Origin: Hymenolepis diminuta | Taxonomy: Eukaryota > Platyhelminthes > Cestoda > Cyclophyllidea > Hymenolepididae | Length of the DNA: 64,000 bases | Reading direction: 5' to 3' | NCBI GenBank assembly: GCA_900708905.1 | Contig: CAADRB010000008.1 | Location: forward strand, 274,100 to 338,099 | In this document: positions 40,191 to 54,200 of the stretch, in pieces | How the letters are laid out: every line of letters begins with the position of its first letter | Numbering within the stretch: the first letter of the stretch is position 1 | Position numbers and translations under genes: made by a program | The notes under the pieces: generated by a model | Database searches by the model: none | Told to the model about the DNA's origin: nothing | Seen by the model: the letters and a program-made list of their open reading frames with translations, nothing else

Positions 40191-43100
40191 TAATCAAATG
40201 TACTTATATTAATTTGATGCGCAAATATTTTCTTCCAGGTCTTTAAATGGGGACGGAGATTTTATATACATAATTGGGAAAAAGTATTCACCAAATAAAG
40301 TCCCAACTTTATGAATGTGGTTCATTTAAGGTTAGATAAAATCTTGTAAATTTGACTCATAGAGGTTAAGTCTCTACTTTAATATACTCAGGTTAAATTA
40401 TTTGTGAATTTCTATATGTCCAAGTTAGATCAATTTTCTCGCAATATAAAATCTATTCTAAATGCTCCTGATCTTTGTACTTGTTTAAGACGAATGGTTG
40501 TTTAACGTAAGAGAAAATTTAAAAAAATGAAATACATTTAAATTAAAATAATTTGACCAAATATTTATTTCCATGATTGATTGGCAATAATCAGTTTCGT
40601 TACCAGACTCTTAATTATTCAACCCATTTTAAAATTATGATATTTAGATTAAATTAAGACTTGTGCCCCCCTTGTTGAGTATTCCGATGTCATAATAAAA
40701 CGGGTATTTTCAAAGAGAAACTAAAGCAATTTGTTAAACGAACCAATAACAATATTATAGACCCAGAAGCATTTCGAAAAATATTGATAGATATATGAAA
40801 GTGGATAAGAAAAAAATGTTATCTTCTTCATTTCTTATTAATTTAGTGGGTTTACTTTCGAAAGTCAACTTTTCTTTTTTTAACTTTTTCAATTAAATCT
40901 CATTTACACTTTGCTCAATTTCCGTTATGTAGATTATTCTGTTATTTATACGCTTGATGGAATTGTTGAGAAACTGATTCAACACATCCTAACTTTACAC
41001 TAATTCATCCAGTTCAGTTCGATTCGATCTCTTTTCTCTCTGATTTGAAACTGTCAAAAGCGGTTTAAGCTCTATCATTATTGCACCTCTATTTAGATCG
41101 CAAAACTTTCCTCTTCTTGAATTACATAACCGTTCTCTTTACTATTGCAGCTATCATAATCAGAGGAAGTAGCTGTAGTTTAAGGAAATGAGTTCTCCGG
41201 TTTAGGTATCTTTTATTGAAATCTCTAAATGATTTGCTCACCGCATACGCAGATTAGAATTATGTCAAATCCCATCTTCTTTGGATCGTATTGGGACAGA
41301 CCTCGCTAATATCCAAGCTATCAAATTGACGTATTTTGGGACAGTCACTTTTGTATTCATAACCGACGGTATTAACCATTATGAAAATAGTGAACCGAGA
41401 GTTTACAGCGAGAATTTAATTGAAATCCATCTTCAGGATTACAGTTAACGTATGGATTACTCAAGCTGAGCGTAAATCCTTTATCAATTAAGTTTACCTA
41501 GAGTGAAATTTACCAAGCTCTGATACTTAAATATTTCTGTTAGTATTAGTTTGCTGCTTTTGACTATAAGAAGGGGAAATTTTATTGAGATATTGATCAC
41601 TCCGTTTGGTAAAATGATTAATAAACTTTGAAAAGGCCTCTAAGTAACCTATGGGTCGAATGCAAAAATATGGAATTTGAAAGATTAGGATATAGTGTAC
41701 TTAATTTTTTCCATCATAAAATTTTCCGGTCGTCAAGATCTTCTGTACTTCATGATAAGGTTGAGCCTATTATGATTACTTAGATACTTTGTTGTATTAT
41801 ATAAAGCAAGTTATTTCCAGGTAAGTAGGTATAATTATGCATAAGAATATCTGAAAAATATCGCCCTTCATTAAAGCGAAAACTTTCCATACTTTCAACT
41901 AAAATAAAATCAACAAAGTAACTATTTATAAAATAATGTTAAATGTTAAATAAAATACACTTAAATAAATTTAAACATTCCCGAATTTCAACTTCGCTTG
42001 TTTGAATAAAACTGTGTTTTCTACCGAGACAAAGTTCAAATTCGTTATTCATGAACTTTGATTATTTTTTCAATAAATGTTTATTCTAACTTCGAAAATC
42101 CTTTTGAAAAACATGTAAATCATACAGCCTGCCAAAGCTTACAAATAAAGGCAATTTTTCTCTGAAATTATGTAAATGAATACTCAAGCGAAAATTATTT
42201 TAATAATTAATTGTCTTCGAGTGGTTTCATCATCAGGATCTTGATTTTTTAATCAGAGTTTAAATCATAAATTTGGAATATACTAAACCCACTTAAAGTT
42301 AATAATCGTGCAACGTGGCATCATTGCTACAAGTATATCAACTCAAAAATTCACGATAATCAATGATAAGGCAATGAAATAAAATCAAGAGTCCTTGCAT
42401 GATGGGCGTGATTTGGATAGGATGACTTATGGCTTCAGATATTATTTCTTCGAGATAGATGAGAACGGAAATGAAAATAACGATTCTGTTTTTTAAATCC
42501 TTCTCAGTTTAAGATATTTTAGATCAAAAAGTCCTCATTAAAGGGCCTTAATATCACAAACTGTTGAGAGGAATCTTCTGTTGGATGCAGGCTTTGCCTT
42601 CATAGACATTTTCGCGGTCAATTTATTGTGTATATTCGGCTGGTGGGCTTTATAGATATAGTGGTCACATCCTTCCTATCTTTTTATCAACGGTGCGATT
42701 AATTGGTTAAGGCTAAATTTCACAGCAATGAAGGTTAATTTAAATTCAACATTCAGAACTTATTGTAATTTAGGATCAGTAATTTAACTCTAAAGGCAGT
42801 TACTAAATCAGTGTAAGTATATCACCATCTGAATACTTAGACTTACCATCAAAATATGAATCTTAAGTATAGATTAATCGAAAGATAAGTCATTGCATTC
42901 GCCGTACCTCTCCTGTCATTAGTAGTCCAGGAAGTTAAAACCGTCCAGAAAACGATTGCTTATTTTTATTTTTGTCCAATATGTAGGTCGGGAAGGACGC
43001 CTTTTTCTATTTTACATGTACAAACATGGCTCTGTTGCCGGTCTATATGTTGTTTTGAAGACATTATACTAGTCACAAAGTTGCTACTGTACGTGAGTAT

Positions 43101-44082
43101 TACAGCAGGACATTAATGATGACCTCAATAAAGGTCATCAGTCTCAAGCCTAGGCAGTTATTCAATCAATCTGAGTTAATTTCCATCAAAGATCTAGTTA
43201 ATCTTGTGGTGAATATGCAACATGTTTATTGGTAACCGTCCAGTTGGTTTCGATCTCCATATCTACCCTTGCAAATAGTCCATCCATCCCTAAATGCAAG
43301 TCTGTCTCTGCTACATGTAAGGAAATAATATTTTCCCTGAAATAATACTTATATCTAAGATTCTTTATTTCCCACCTCTTAATTCCCTTTTACTCGAACG
43401 TAATTAGTTGCCTTACGGTTGTAAATGGCATATGATAAAAATTGATCTATCGATACGAAAACGTGCGTCTTGTTTTTAACATTATGTTTTGAGACATTTT
43501 TATTGTCGAGGTGTATTTATAACTGGTATAAATTCTTTGGGAATTTAAGAATCAATTAAGGTATCCTACAGAGAAGAGTAGATCATAACAATCTCCTTTT
43601 TTGTCGTATAGATCATGAGGATTAGTAGGATATCAGGCTAACAGTACTTCTCTATCCTACACTAGCTAAGTAAACAACAACCCTATCGCCGTCCTGGATT
43701 GTCATATTGACGGAATGACATATTCGCCTCTCTACCTTTGTTGGTAGCCCCCACTCAGAATTCTAGTTACCAAAATTTAATATTTTTAATCATTTCATGT
43801 ACTAATATTAAGCAATTTTTGCAAAAAGAGAATAAATAAAAGCAAGCAAAATAATTATATACTGCCAAAAATATAATCACAAAAAGGGTACATATTGGTA
43901 CTTTAAATCAGAAATTCGATCAATAAATCAGGGATCACAGTCATCCACGAATATTTACAGTAACGTTTGATGGAGAGGGCGTAGAGGATGGTAAATTCAT
44001 TCAATCCAGATCTCCAGGGTCCGAGAAAATAGCCTATACAGAAGAGGATAGGAAGAGAGAGAGGTGGAGAGAAAGGGTCAAT

Positions 44083-45298
44083 TTAGTTCGGACCCAGAGT
44101 TGTAGAAGTACTAGAACCTGTAGATGCATGTGAACTGCCTCGACTCAAATGTGTTCCAGAACTTTGCGGAGTGGAGTTGAGTTGATCTGGACCCATTAGA
44201 CTGTTTCTTAGCGGCAGATTTCGCCATCCGCCGTCAGTCGGTTGCATCTTCTTCTGTTCATAGATGGAACTAATTCGACGGCATATTCCAGCTGGGACTT
44301 CTGGGGCTGGAGAAATCTTTTGAATCTCAGGAAATATAATATTAGCATTTTCTTCTAGATAAATAGCAGTTGGACGCTGCCGTACTGCAGTAGACTTGAT
44401 TTCCGTTATCGCATCGGATTGCACTCTACGTGGAATTGAGGAAAGATCTTCCATCTTGTCACTCTTTTGTTTCACAGATACATCAAAATTAGGAGCTTCA
44501 TAGAATCCACATGTCCAACGCGTTTCACATCGATGATTTCTTGAACTAGTCCTTCGAGCAGCTACCGTGTTCCATGGAAAAAAGACCCCTCCAGGGTTGG
44601 TCTCATACTCCAGGAACGGAGGAGAATCATTCCAATTCTCCACCTTTTTCCTAGTCGTCAGTTGTTTATTTTGAGGATGTGCATCTACGTCACTAGTCGA
44701 TCGCTGAATAGTAGTGGTAGTGGTTTCAACGGATTTAAGTCTAGATTTCGAGGATGCGACTAGGCTCAAACTATCGTAATCCTCACAAATGTCACCAATC
44801 ATGTAAGCTCGTCGATCATTTGGACTCAGACCAATATCGATCGTGCAAGATCGAACTGGACTTCGAGATGGGTGCCTCCGTCGTGAGAAACTTCGTCGAC
44901 GATCTACTACAGTAGTACCAGATATCGAAATCGAGTCCTTGGAGGTCATACTGTACTTCTTTCGATGTTCACGAGGAGTAAGGAAGAGATTTTGAGGACT
45001 GGCGTAAGTGCGAGCTGGCAGTGGTGGGGGGATATCTGAGTCTCCCGGATTGGGAGTGATACTTGTTACAGGAAGGGCTGGTATAATGGGTGAGGAGGAG
45101 GTGCTCTTTCGACGATTTCGTGGTGGAATTGGTGGTGGAAGATCGGAACTCTCTTGACTGCTTGAGAACTTTGAGTCCTTCTTGATAGTTCGTAGATACC
45201 GTTTGAAATTATTCGCATCTTCGGCCTGCTCTTCAGCACTGTGGGAGTGAACCATCCATAAATTGCGCTTGTCTTTTGCTTGGAGTAGTTCTACTGTT
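44083..45298 (-). other. Last exon of the RhoGAP gene: Ser/Pro-rich tail
   Basis: Encodes 405 residues and the TAA stop. The start, KTVELLQAKDKRNLWMV followed by the acidic HSAEEQAEDANNFKRYL, could be helical. The rest is low complexity with PPPIPPRNRRKS and DIPPPLPARTY (both SH3-ligand-like), SRRRHPSRSP, and a Ser/Thr-rich end. Such tails carry phosphorylation and adaptor sites in ARHGAP proteins. No further domain is seen. Confidence 0.85.
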
Positions 45299-48200
45299 CT
45301 AAAATAATAGAAAGATATGAAATTAGTAAAAAAGTAACTTCAGCTTCATTAATTCAATTCAAAGGGCGTATCGTATAGGCTGTAAGCCCTCATTAATTTT
45401 CGTAAAAAAATTCTCAATGCCTAGTTATCAAGAAAATGCTCGTGAGGTGTCTCACTATAATGGCGGCGTTCTCTTAAATTAGTAAGATTTTTGTATCCTG
45501 TCTTAAATTTAAGAAGCAGAGTATTCTCTAGATAACCATATTTTGTAATTTTCAAACAGACTTCTTCCATTTACTCTCCCGTCTTCCAACCATGGGTAAA
45601 TTGGACCTGGCAAATTAGTGACTTAGGCATGAGGTTTAACAGGCTAATGATTTAAGGTTAACAGTGTGACCAATGTGACCATTCTGGTTAGTAGTAGGAA
45701 GCGCTAACCGAAATATTCATTTGTCTGCCATACTATCGGTGTTATGGTAGTATATTCAGTGTATACCGAGTGTATATTTCAGTAATGTAAAGTGGTAGTA
45801 CCGGTCAATTTTCATTAATAAGAGTTTCTTTGATTATCAATCGTTCTCTTTACGGACTTGAACACTTTAGAATTCTCCTATTACACTTTTGCGGAAATAT
45901 TAATTATAATGTAAGAAAAGGAAGAATTATCCCCCAAGATTTAAAATAAGAGTGCAGACCTATTCTAAAGTGCCTTCTTGTAGGCAGAAAAGAAGGGTTC
46001 TGGGAAATTGAGAGGATATGAGATCGAACAGACAGAAACGATAGGTGAAGAGTTCATAGTGAAGATCTCGCAGGTGTTTCGTATTTTTGACATGCTATAA
46101 CTGCATGACTAATGGGAGGTCAAAACCGTTGGAAATTTACTGTCAAATGAATTATGTAAAGTCAAGTCAAGTATGCAAAGTGAAAATAAGCCATTTCAGG
46201 TAAGGAAAAATGAGTATGTTGAAGTTTTTCAATGGTTTTAGATAAAAAATACCACCTGTACGGTTCTCTAAGATAAAAAAGGGTAATCTGATCAGAAGTA
46301 CGAAGAACTGCCCCTAGAATAGGGAAAATTTTCTCATACTTCGGGTTGAATATTCTGGACTGTGAAAATCTACTGCCAAAGCTTTATCGAAAATTCGAAT
46401 ACCGTACTTTAAAAATATGCGAAGCTTTTAAACACGGCTACGTGAGCATTATTAGCACATTATTATCTTGAAGGTCATTTGACCACCACACTATTCTTGT
46501 GATTAAGAATGACTCGCCATCCGCCCCCTACTCCTGCACGATGTCGCGACTTTGAGAAATACTATTAAGCATTCTTTTAAAGTCGCTTATCAATTCATTT
46601 CCGTTACCTAAATCCCACATCTTAAGCTTCTCCATGTCGCTTATGAGTCATGATCACATTCACTCACTTTTTTGTCAGACATTTTATTCTTTGTTCTATT
46701 CAATTATCAGCATTCTCGACGCAATCTCTGCTCCATTTTATAACTTATTTGCGGTGGAAATTGTCGAAGTTAGAAGAGCATTAGCTTAACGGGATTCCCC
46801 TGTCCTTCATAAATGACTTCTACGTAAATTGTTCATTGCTATCTACCCTGCACCTGAGACTTTTTGTTTTCGTTCGCATGTGTTCCTCTAAGTTGACCAC
46901 ATTCTCCCTCATATAAAAAAATGACCACTTGGTTTCTCATGCACGAACAACAGGCGGCAATCAGGCTTTCATTAAGTCACTTTCACAAATGAAGGTTGAA
47001 ACCATTCGACAAATAAGGGACTGTCAACACGCCTAGAATTTTAATTCGTCTCACGTCACTGGCCTTCTCCATTTTCTCACACTCTAGTTACTGCGTGAGA
47101 GCCAATAAAGAGACTTTGTAAAGTACACGGTCATGTGATACAATCAAGCGCGCATAGATGGTGACCTACGCCACTCATCGAAAACAAACCTGAGAGCGAT
47201 AAAAATAAAACCCTTTTAAAACGTTACAGGCATTTTATTTTACTTCCAAATTGATTGCCCAGAAGATGGCAAAGTTAGGCAGAGTAGCTGTGAAGATTTA
47301 AAATGAATATTATTGAGTAGTTCTATGAAAAAATTTGAACACGTTTGTATGTTTTCAGAAAATACTCATTCTGCTACACTTGCCTTTTTAAACAATCATT
47401 AACACAAGATCACTAAAATGTAAATTATGATGAGGTAATAAGCTCTCTATAAATTTAAGCTATGCGCAGGTTCAAGAACATGATATTGATGATCATTTCC
47501 AACGAGAAAGTCAAAAATTAACCGTGAACAAGAAAAACAAAAAAGAAATCCAAAGCATGGACGACAAGAGCTAATGAGGTATAATAATTACATATTGATG
47601 AGAAATTCATTTGGAACCATTATTTCGCAACTAATGAGGCGGTTCCTGATGTATGATTTTACCTTGCATTAAACGAATTGGAACCAGTTCGTGAAATACG
47701 CAATTATAAAAATTAAACAGGATGCAAATCTTCATCCTCGAAAACATATTTTCAGTACAAAACTATGCCCCAGCTGAGATTATTACTCAAATATTGCAGT
47801 GTAAATGATTATTAAGGTGCCCCAAATCACAATTAGAGGAAATGGAGTCCTTACTTTTTGGAATCAAGATGAAATATCGGGAGCTATTCTCATATCTTTT
47901 ACCAAGCTTTAGGTATTCGCTTTTGAAAAAACAGACCTAGCGATATTATCTATCACGGTTGTATACCGTGTTTTGTCGAGTTACATATGGTTATCCTATC
48001 CACCGGACATTTTGATCATCAATAATAAACCATTCCACATGTAAATAATCTTAAGAATGAAGTGTCCTAATTTGGGATATGTCAATTCTTTCTGCCTTTT
48101 TTCTAAAGATTTAGGATCTCTGAAATCGAATTGGAATTACCCAAGTTGAATTTTAATCCTCACCAATACGAATTTGATCGGTCTGTTAAAATAGAGATAC

Positions 48201-51200
48201 GAAAAACCAATAACATCCATAATTTTCCTTACGGCATAAAGGAATAAAATTCTGATATACTGGACTTTATAGCAAATTCTCGCTGGCTCATTATAACTAC
48301 TTTCTAAAATCTGACAATCAACATTGGCTGTCTGAATCGCAGAGGTACTCTATGATATCAAACAGATAATAATTATCAAAGTCAAGTTTATTCAAGATCG
48401 TATCACAATGTTACGATGATAGGACATTTGATCTTTACGTTAAATAACTACTCACCAAAAAATTACACTAAATTGTAACAAGATTCATAAAGCTGTGTTA
48501 TGGACACCAATAAAACATCTTGACAGTTAGTATAGAGCTTAGTCGTATGTTGAGCTTCAATCTTATCAAATCTCTTCAACGATATGAAGAGATTTTATGC
48601 AAATTAATCGTCTTTGTAGAATTAATAAAGGGACTGCCTCTTCTATAGAAGCAGTAATAAAATTAATATACAGCTGATGGTACATTAAATTAGATAATAA
48701 GCGTTTTAAAAGTAAAGACTAAACGTGAATTCATTATTTATAAATCGAGTAAAATTCAAAGCAATTTTACTTTGGACTTTCTCCAGTCGGGCTCTCTGAC
48801 GATGTGTTCTTCTCGGTTTTTGCTGAAGGCGAAAAATACAAATATATAAGCTTTATTCAGTAAGGAAGAGGTAGGGCAGATTCAAGTAAACCTACTCCCT
48901 GGAAGCTCCAAGATGCTAACTCCTTCAGGAGACGGTTTCGCCCCACTCTCTCCATTTGACCCTGGAGGAATCATCTGTCCCCAAATTTCATCAAAGAATG
49001 CAGAGAGCTTCTGACGAAATTCGGTGCTGGATTCACCGAGCACGCAGATATTGGTGAAAGGACCCAGAAGACAGGAAATTATTGAAGTGCACATGTTGCT
49101 ATCTTCAACAGAAGGTGCAGCATTCGGACGTTCTAGGAGATTCGGTCCCCAAACTGTGGCTAGAGCCTCCACGGACATCTTGTTCAAGCTGGAATTCACT
49201 CGGATTTGAGCAAGGGTAAAGAGTAGGAAGGTGAGAAGAGACTGGTTGATATCGGGAAGTTCCCGTAGTATTCTGGTAGAAGAAAGGCAAACGTTTCAGA
49301 AATCAGATTCATGAAAGGATTTGAAATTTTCTACTAGAACTATTTGTGGTAGAGTATGGTTAGCAATCGTCTGCACCTCCATCCACGTTTTTTACTTTAG
49401 GTGCATCATCTTTCCATTTAGCATAATAAAAAATTGTCGGTGGGCGAGTCTTATTTGCATAAGTAAGCCTGCGTCAATACAAAGACAACTCTATATGTGT
49501 AAAAAAAATATGGAAAACAGGTTAAAGCAAAAATCAGACGACCTATTTTATTGTTGGCTACTTCGTAAGATATTGGAAAAGTCTTGATTCATCTAGGTAC
49601 AAGCAATCTGAAAGAACCTTTTGGATGATACAAATTTTAAGAGAATCGACTTTTAATTTCAACACGACCGGCTATTATTATTAACTGAGTTCCAAGAGAA
49701 AAAATTACTTATTTATAAGTTCAGTGCATTTGTTTGAGCTAACAACTCACGTAAATATATATTTGGTAAATCTTGACTTGAGAACACGATTTAAAATGCA
49801 GGTCGAAGGAGACACTTATTTAATTCCATTTTGTGATGACACCTTATGCGGTTTTGGTTTTTCTAATATCAGCAAAATGAACTCTAACCCACTTCACAGT
49901 GACCTTTCTTCTGAAATCGGAGGGATTTGAATTTGATACAATGTACGATTTGAAAGTGCATATGAATGCAATCTGTTACTCATTAAACCAATATCTAGAA
50001 ACAACTGCCACACAAATGTCTTGAAAGCTAGGCTCCAACTGAACATTCTCAATAATTTTGAGGAATGAAGTTTTAGGGGTCAAAGAGATTCTAAAATCAA
50101 CTGAAAGTGTAATAAGTCTTGGTTTCACAACTGGAATCCCACAATTTGCCCTTCTCCTTCCTTAGGTAAATATTATATTGAAAGCTATGACCCCCATGTC
50201 TAGATCGTATCTTAGATAAGACCTACCGCTTTGTTTAAATGGACCGGTTAGCCTAATGGTCTCGATTTTGGTTGAAAATGAAAGGACTATCTCAGTTTAT
50301 CTTTTGGTTAATGAAAACTCATTTTTGAATAACTATTCCACTACCAAAAACTCTTCATTTCGATTCGATCCTATATCTTATTACCGATGATGCAACTGAT
50401 AAGCAGATTAAGGACAGCCTCTAAAATTCATTTTTTATATTTTGTCTAGGCATTCATCACCACCTGTCGGCAAAATTTTGTTATAAATAAACTTCCACAC
50501 TGCTCCATTACTTTCTCTTCTTATTATTTGCGTAAATGAGACTTATAATTAAATTTGAACCACTCCCAATTCTTCGGCTTGAACCGGAAAATCTTAGTTA
50601 AAATTCACAGCATCTCACTGAATCTCGTTTATCCTATTAATGAAACAATAGTACTTTTAAATAATGACTTATTTTGAGATGTGACAGTTTAATCTATAAA
50701 AGCGAAAAAAACGTACAAATGGATTTGATTTAAATGGGCAACCATTCATGCATCTTAACCTGTTTTTCCCCCATTTGTTTCTAATAATGTTGGAAAAAAT
50801 CACTAGCTCTGTAATTCAGAAGGTAAGAGTGATGCCACCATTCAATCTTGCTTTCTTCTGCAAGCAGATGAATTTGAAGCGGTTAAGGTTAAGTAAACAC
50901 AAATGAAAACCAACATCAATTAAATCTTCACTCAAATGACTCCAACGTTGCGTTTCAGTCGAGTGTTCTCGAAATCTTAGGGAATGAAGTTTTTAATAAC
51001 ATCAACCACCTTAACAACAACCGGTGCCAAGTGGAAAACTTGGTCCGCCCCAATTTTCCTTTCACATCCTACTCTCGATAAGTATTGTATTGAAAGCTAG
51101 GTACCCCATATGGCCTTGTGTTTAAATGGATAAAATAAATATTGACTTGCTTTTTAGCATAGTTCGCGATCTCTTCATCAGTTTTGAAGGTTGTCAGCTT

Positions 51201-54200
51201 ACACCACTCGTCCCATTTGTCATCAATGAGAAGATGACCCGGTATTTCACTGAAGTATTTCTAAGTATAGGAGAAGAAAAGCGGATATTTGTAACCTTTT
51301 CGGCAAAAATTTAGCAGATTAAACATTACCAACTTACCTTCAGGATATTCGCAGCACACAGCGGGGAGCATTCATCAGCCATTAAAGGATCCTCATCCGT
51401 ATCGACTCTTTGAATCATTGCTTGTAGTTGAGACATTAGGACAGACTTTCGGAAAATTCCTTCCGTTAGACTTCCCTTGTAGAAGATAATCACAAAGAGA
51501 CTCTACAGAGTAATAGAAAAACCCCAGGAATTAAAATTCGTTCGAAGCTGTGATATGTGTGCTTTTGATCTCAACACACCATAACGGACATAGAGACTCT
51601 ACAATCTGGCCAAGCCTCTTTCGGAAGCCGTCCGAAAATTCCAAATGGATTGGATAGGTAGTCCTTGTCATCTAGTTCATTTTCATCTCCAGTTGAGGCC
51701 AAATTACTCCGAGAAAAGGGCAAACGTAGGCGAGACCGAGATCGACCTTTTCCATTAATATTAGCGGGAGCCCCAGTTGCACTGAGATTGTGAGAGCTCT
51801 GTGAAAGACCTCGTAGATGTGGACGGTGAAAACGGTTGATTTCAGGATACATTGTCGATTTGGGCCGATCACTGAAACTCTTGATGGGTTCAAAGATGTC
51901 CACGTCTCCTGAAAAGTTCACTGGGCGATGTAATAGAGAAGAACCGATTCCACTGTTGAGGCTATCTGTAGGGAGCAGAAGATAATATGATAATAAGGAG
52001 TTCAATAGTAACTTCAATATATATATTAGAACAGATTAAACCTCGGATAATGAATGTGATCGGAATCCGATCTGGCGGAAGAGGGAAGGCCAGAGTTCGA
52101 GGGGTGAAACTTCGATCAGTTTGATCGAATGCGAAGAAATCGATAGCCTCATCAGGGAATTTTTCTCCCCAGGATAGCAATGTGGTCAAGTAGAGAGCCA
52201 AAAGGAAGGGTCGATCTTCATCTATTTACCATAAAACTATTAAAGTCGATAAAGATTGTAAGTTAATGAAAAGGTTATATTGGAAAAAAAGTACCTGAAA
52301 GAGGTAGCTCTAGATTTCCTCGCTTTGGTTCGGCAAAGGAGGCAACTATTTCAGCGTCCATTGGTCGACACTTGTTGGAAGAAAAAATGATAAACTGCTA
52401 GAAGTAATAATAATCGTTTTCTCTCTCTTCCAATACTTCTTCTATAAATAAAAATGTACTTCCCTTCTTAGTTCTTCCACTGTACTTATGTCTATTTGTT
52501 TAAGCCGATACAGATTGAGATTGGGTTTCGTTAGTACACGCATGTTTACTATAGCGTGCCTTGTGTTATGCTGTGGGTTACTGACTTCTGTGTTAAGTTG
52601 CTGTGCTACCAAATTTTCTAGAGCGATTTGGTCTGCAAAATTACTATCGGGACTTCTATTTTATTACATTATAACATAAACAAATACTTAGATGAAAACA
52701 TGGTTCTTGACACATTTCAAAAGCATTATGACCTTATATTAAAAATAGAGTTAACCACATTGAGAGAATTGAAAAATCCATCAGAATTCACAGATGGCAA
52801 TAATAAATAGGAACGTTTTGAAACTAAAATTAAGTTCTTACTTCATTGCAGATTGTGGCGGGATGCAACAAGGTAAGGTCAAATTGATCTGGAGGTATGT
52901 CCTAATCTGCAATTGACTCATAGAAGTTGGTGAAACTACATCATGACAACTGAAGCTTAGAGACCACCAAAACTGAACAGAGAAAACTCTTTAAGCTATA
53001 ATCCTTTCAAGCCACTTTGAATCTAGCAGCAGGAAAGGAAATAGATACGTTTGTTGAATACTTTTTAGGAGAGAAGAGATAAAGAATGTCTCGTGATTGT
53101 TGAGAGGAAAATTTGCTAGATCGATAGAATAAAGGACCTGAGGATATTTGCATAATTACTCAGACTTTGTTTAGAAAAATGAGTCAAACGCAAAATAAAG
53201 TGATATCTAGGAAGAGCTATCTAAAGAAATAAATAAATCTCATTTCACCAAATAGAATAAAGAAAACACGGTAAACTTTAACCCTTCCAGGTCCTAACGA
53301 ATTTCACTACAGCAAGATGGGAAATAGACAGAGACAGTTGCTGGACACTTTTATCAGTTTCCTAATTAGTAATAGGATAGATAAATAAAGAATAAAAGAA
53401 AAATGATAATGACAAGTTGATAATTTGCTTGAAGGAAGTGGAATGAACCAGGAGGTAAAACAAAAGGAAGCACCCTGAGGAAAGACGATAAGCGAATTAG
53501 AATGACAGTTAAATATCGGTAGGAACAAGGTCTTTACAAGGGTATGATAAGCAGGTATTTGGCTCCGGATTCTGACTAACTAGTATCAATTGGATTTAGT
53601 GTATATCTACAGTGTGTTCCCATCCATTCTCAGTCACTTATCCAATCCCAAGTTCCCTACAATAAAGAACATTGTGGCTGGATTTCTCATTCCTCATCAA
53701 TCGTCATTCTAGTCTTCATTTTCATAAGTTTGGGTCTGGGTGATTCGTTAGAACCAAAGTGGTCACTAGGGTCAGCTAACACATCAAATACGATAGTCAC
53801 TATAAAATCTTAAATGAGGGTGGTTTTAAAAGACTTATCCACGATAATGGATATTTTCTTAAAATTCTTGAAAAAAATCACTAAACTGGATATATTCTCT
53901 AAAGCATGCAGCTAAACAAGTCACATCTCCCTTCCATTAGAAGATTGGTAATTGCACCCCAGGGTACACACTATAGGTGAAATGTGTCAACCTTTAAATC
54001 AAGCAATGATTAGAATACCTTCCTCATACTCTAGGTTCCTCCATTTTTTGACTGATTTAGTAGGTTATGAAAACTAACTTGATTTGCAAATGAATGTAGA
54101 GCCTACTACTTTTAATAGCTGCCTCGAACTAATGACGCATAGATATAAATGTTGTTGTTTAGAATATTTTGGGTGAGCTTAATACACTCGGCGAAAGTTA

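Larger units (their letters stand above)
38556..44082. other. Spacer between TOP3A and the RhoGAP gene, 5.5 kb
   Basis: Contains the TOP3A promoter region next to 38556 and the 3' end of the RhoGAP gene next to 44082. Apart from a doubtful LTR-element relic at 39420-40095 and a SINE-like relic near 40115, I see only AT-rich sequence with short open frames. No TATA-like or CpG-rich promoter stands out. Confidence 0.5.
48896..51965 (-). other. RhoGAP-domain exons
   Basis: Four exons. The first (51580-51965) encodes a Ser/Arg linker and the domain start SNPFGIFGRLP. The second (51338-51502) has the Arg finger in LTEGIFRKS. The third (51151-51260) has KKYFSEIPGHLL with the conserved Lys. The fourth (48896-49272) has ILRELPDINQSLLTFLLF and NKMSVEALATVWGPNLL. 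In the last motif the consensus NLA reads ALA. Confidence 0.85.

Noticed and set aside
51195..51215. GTAAGC donor inside the RhoGAP exon 51151-51260
   Set aside because: Gives phase 1, while the next exon needs phase 2, and would drop the conserved helix after DDKWDEW.
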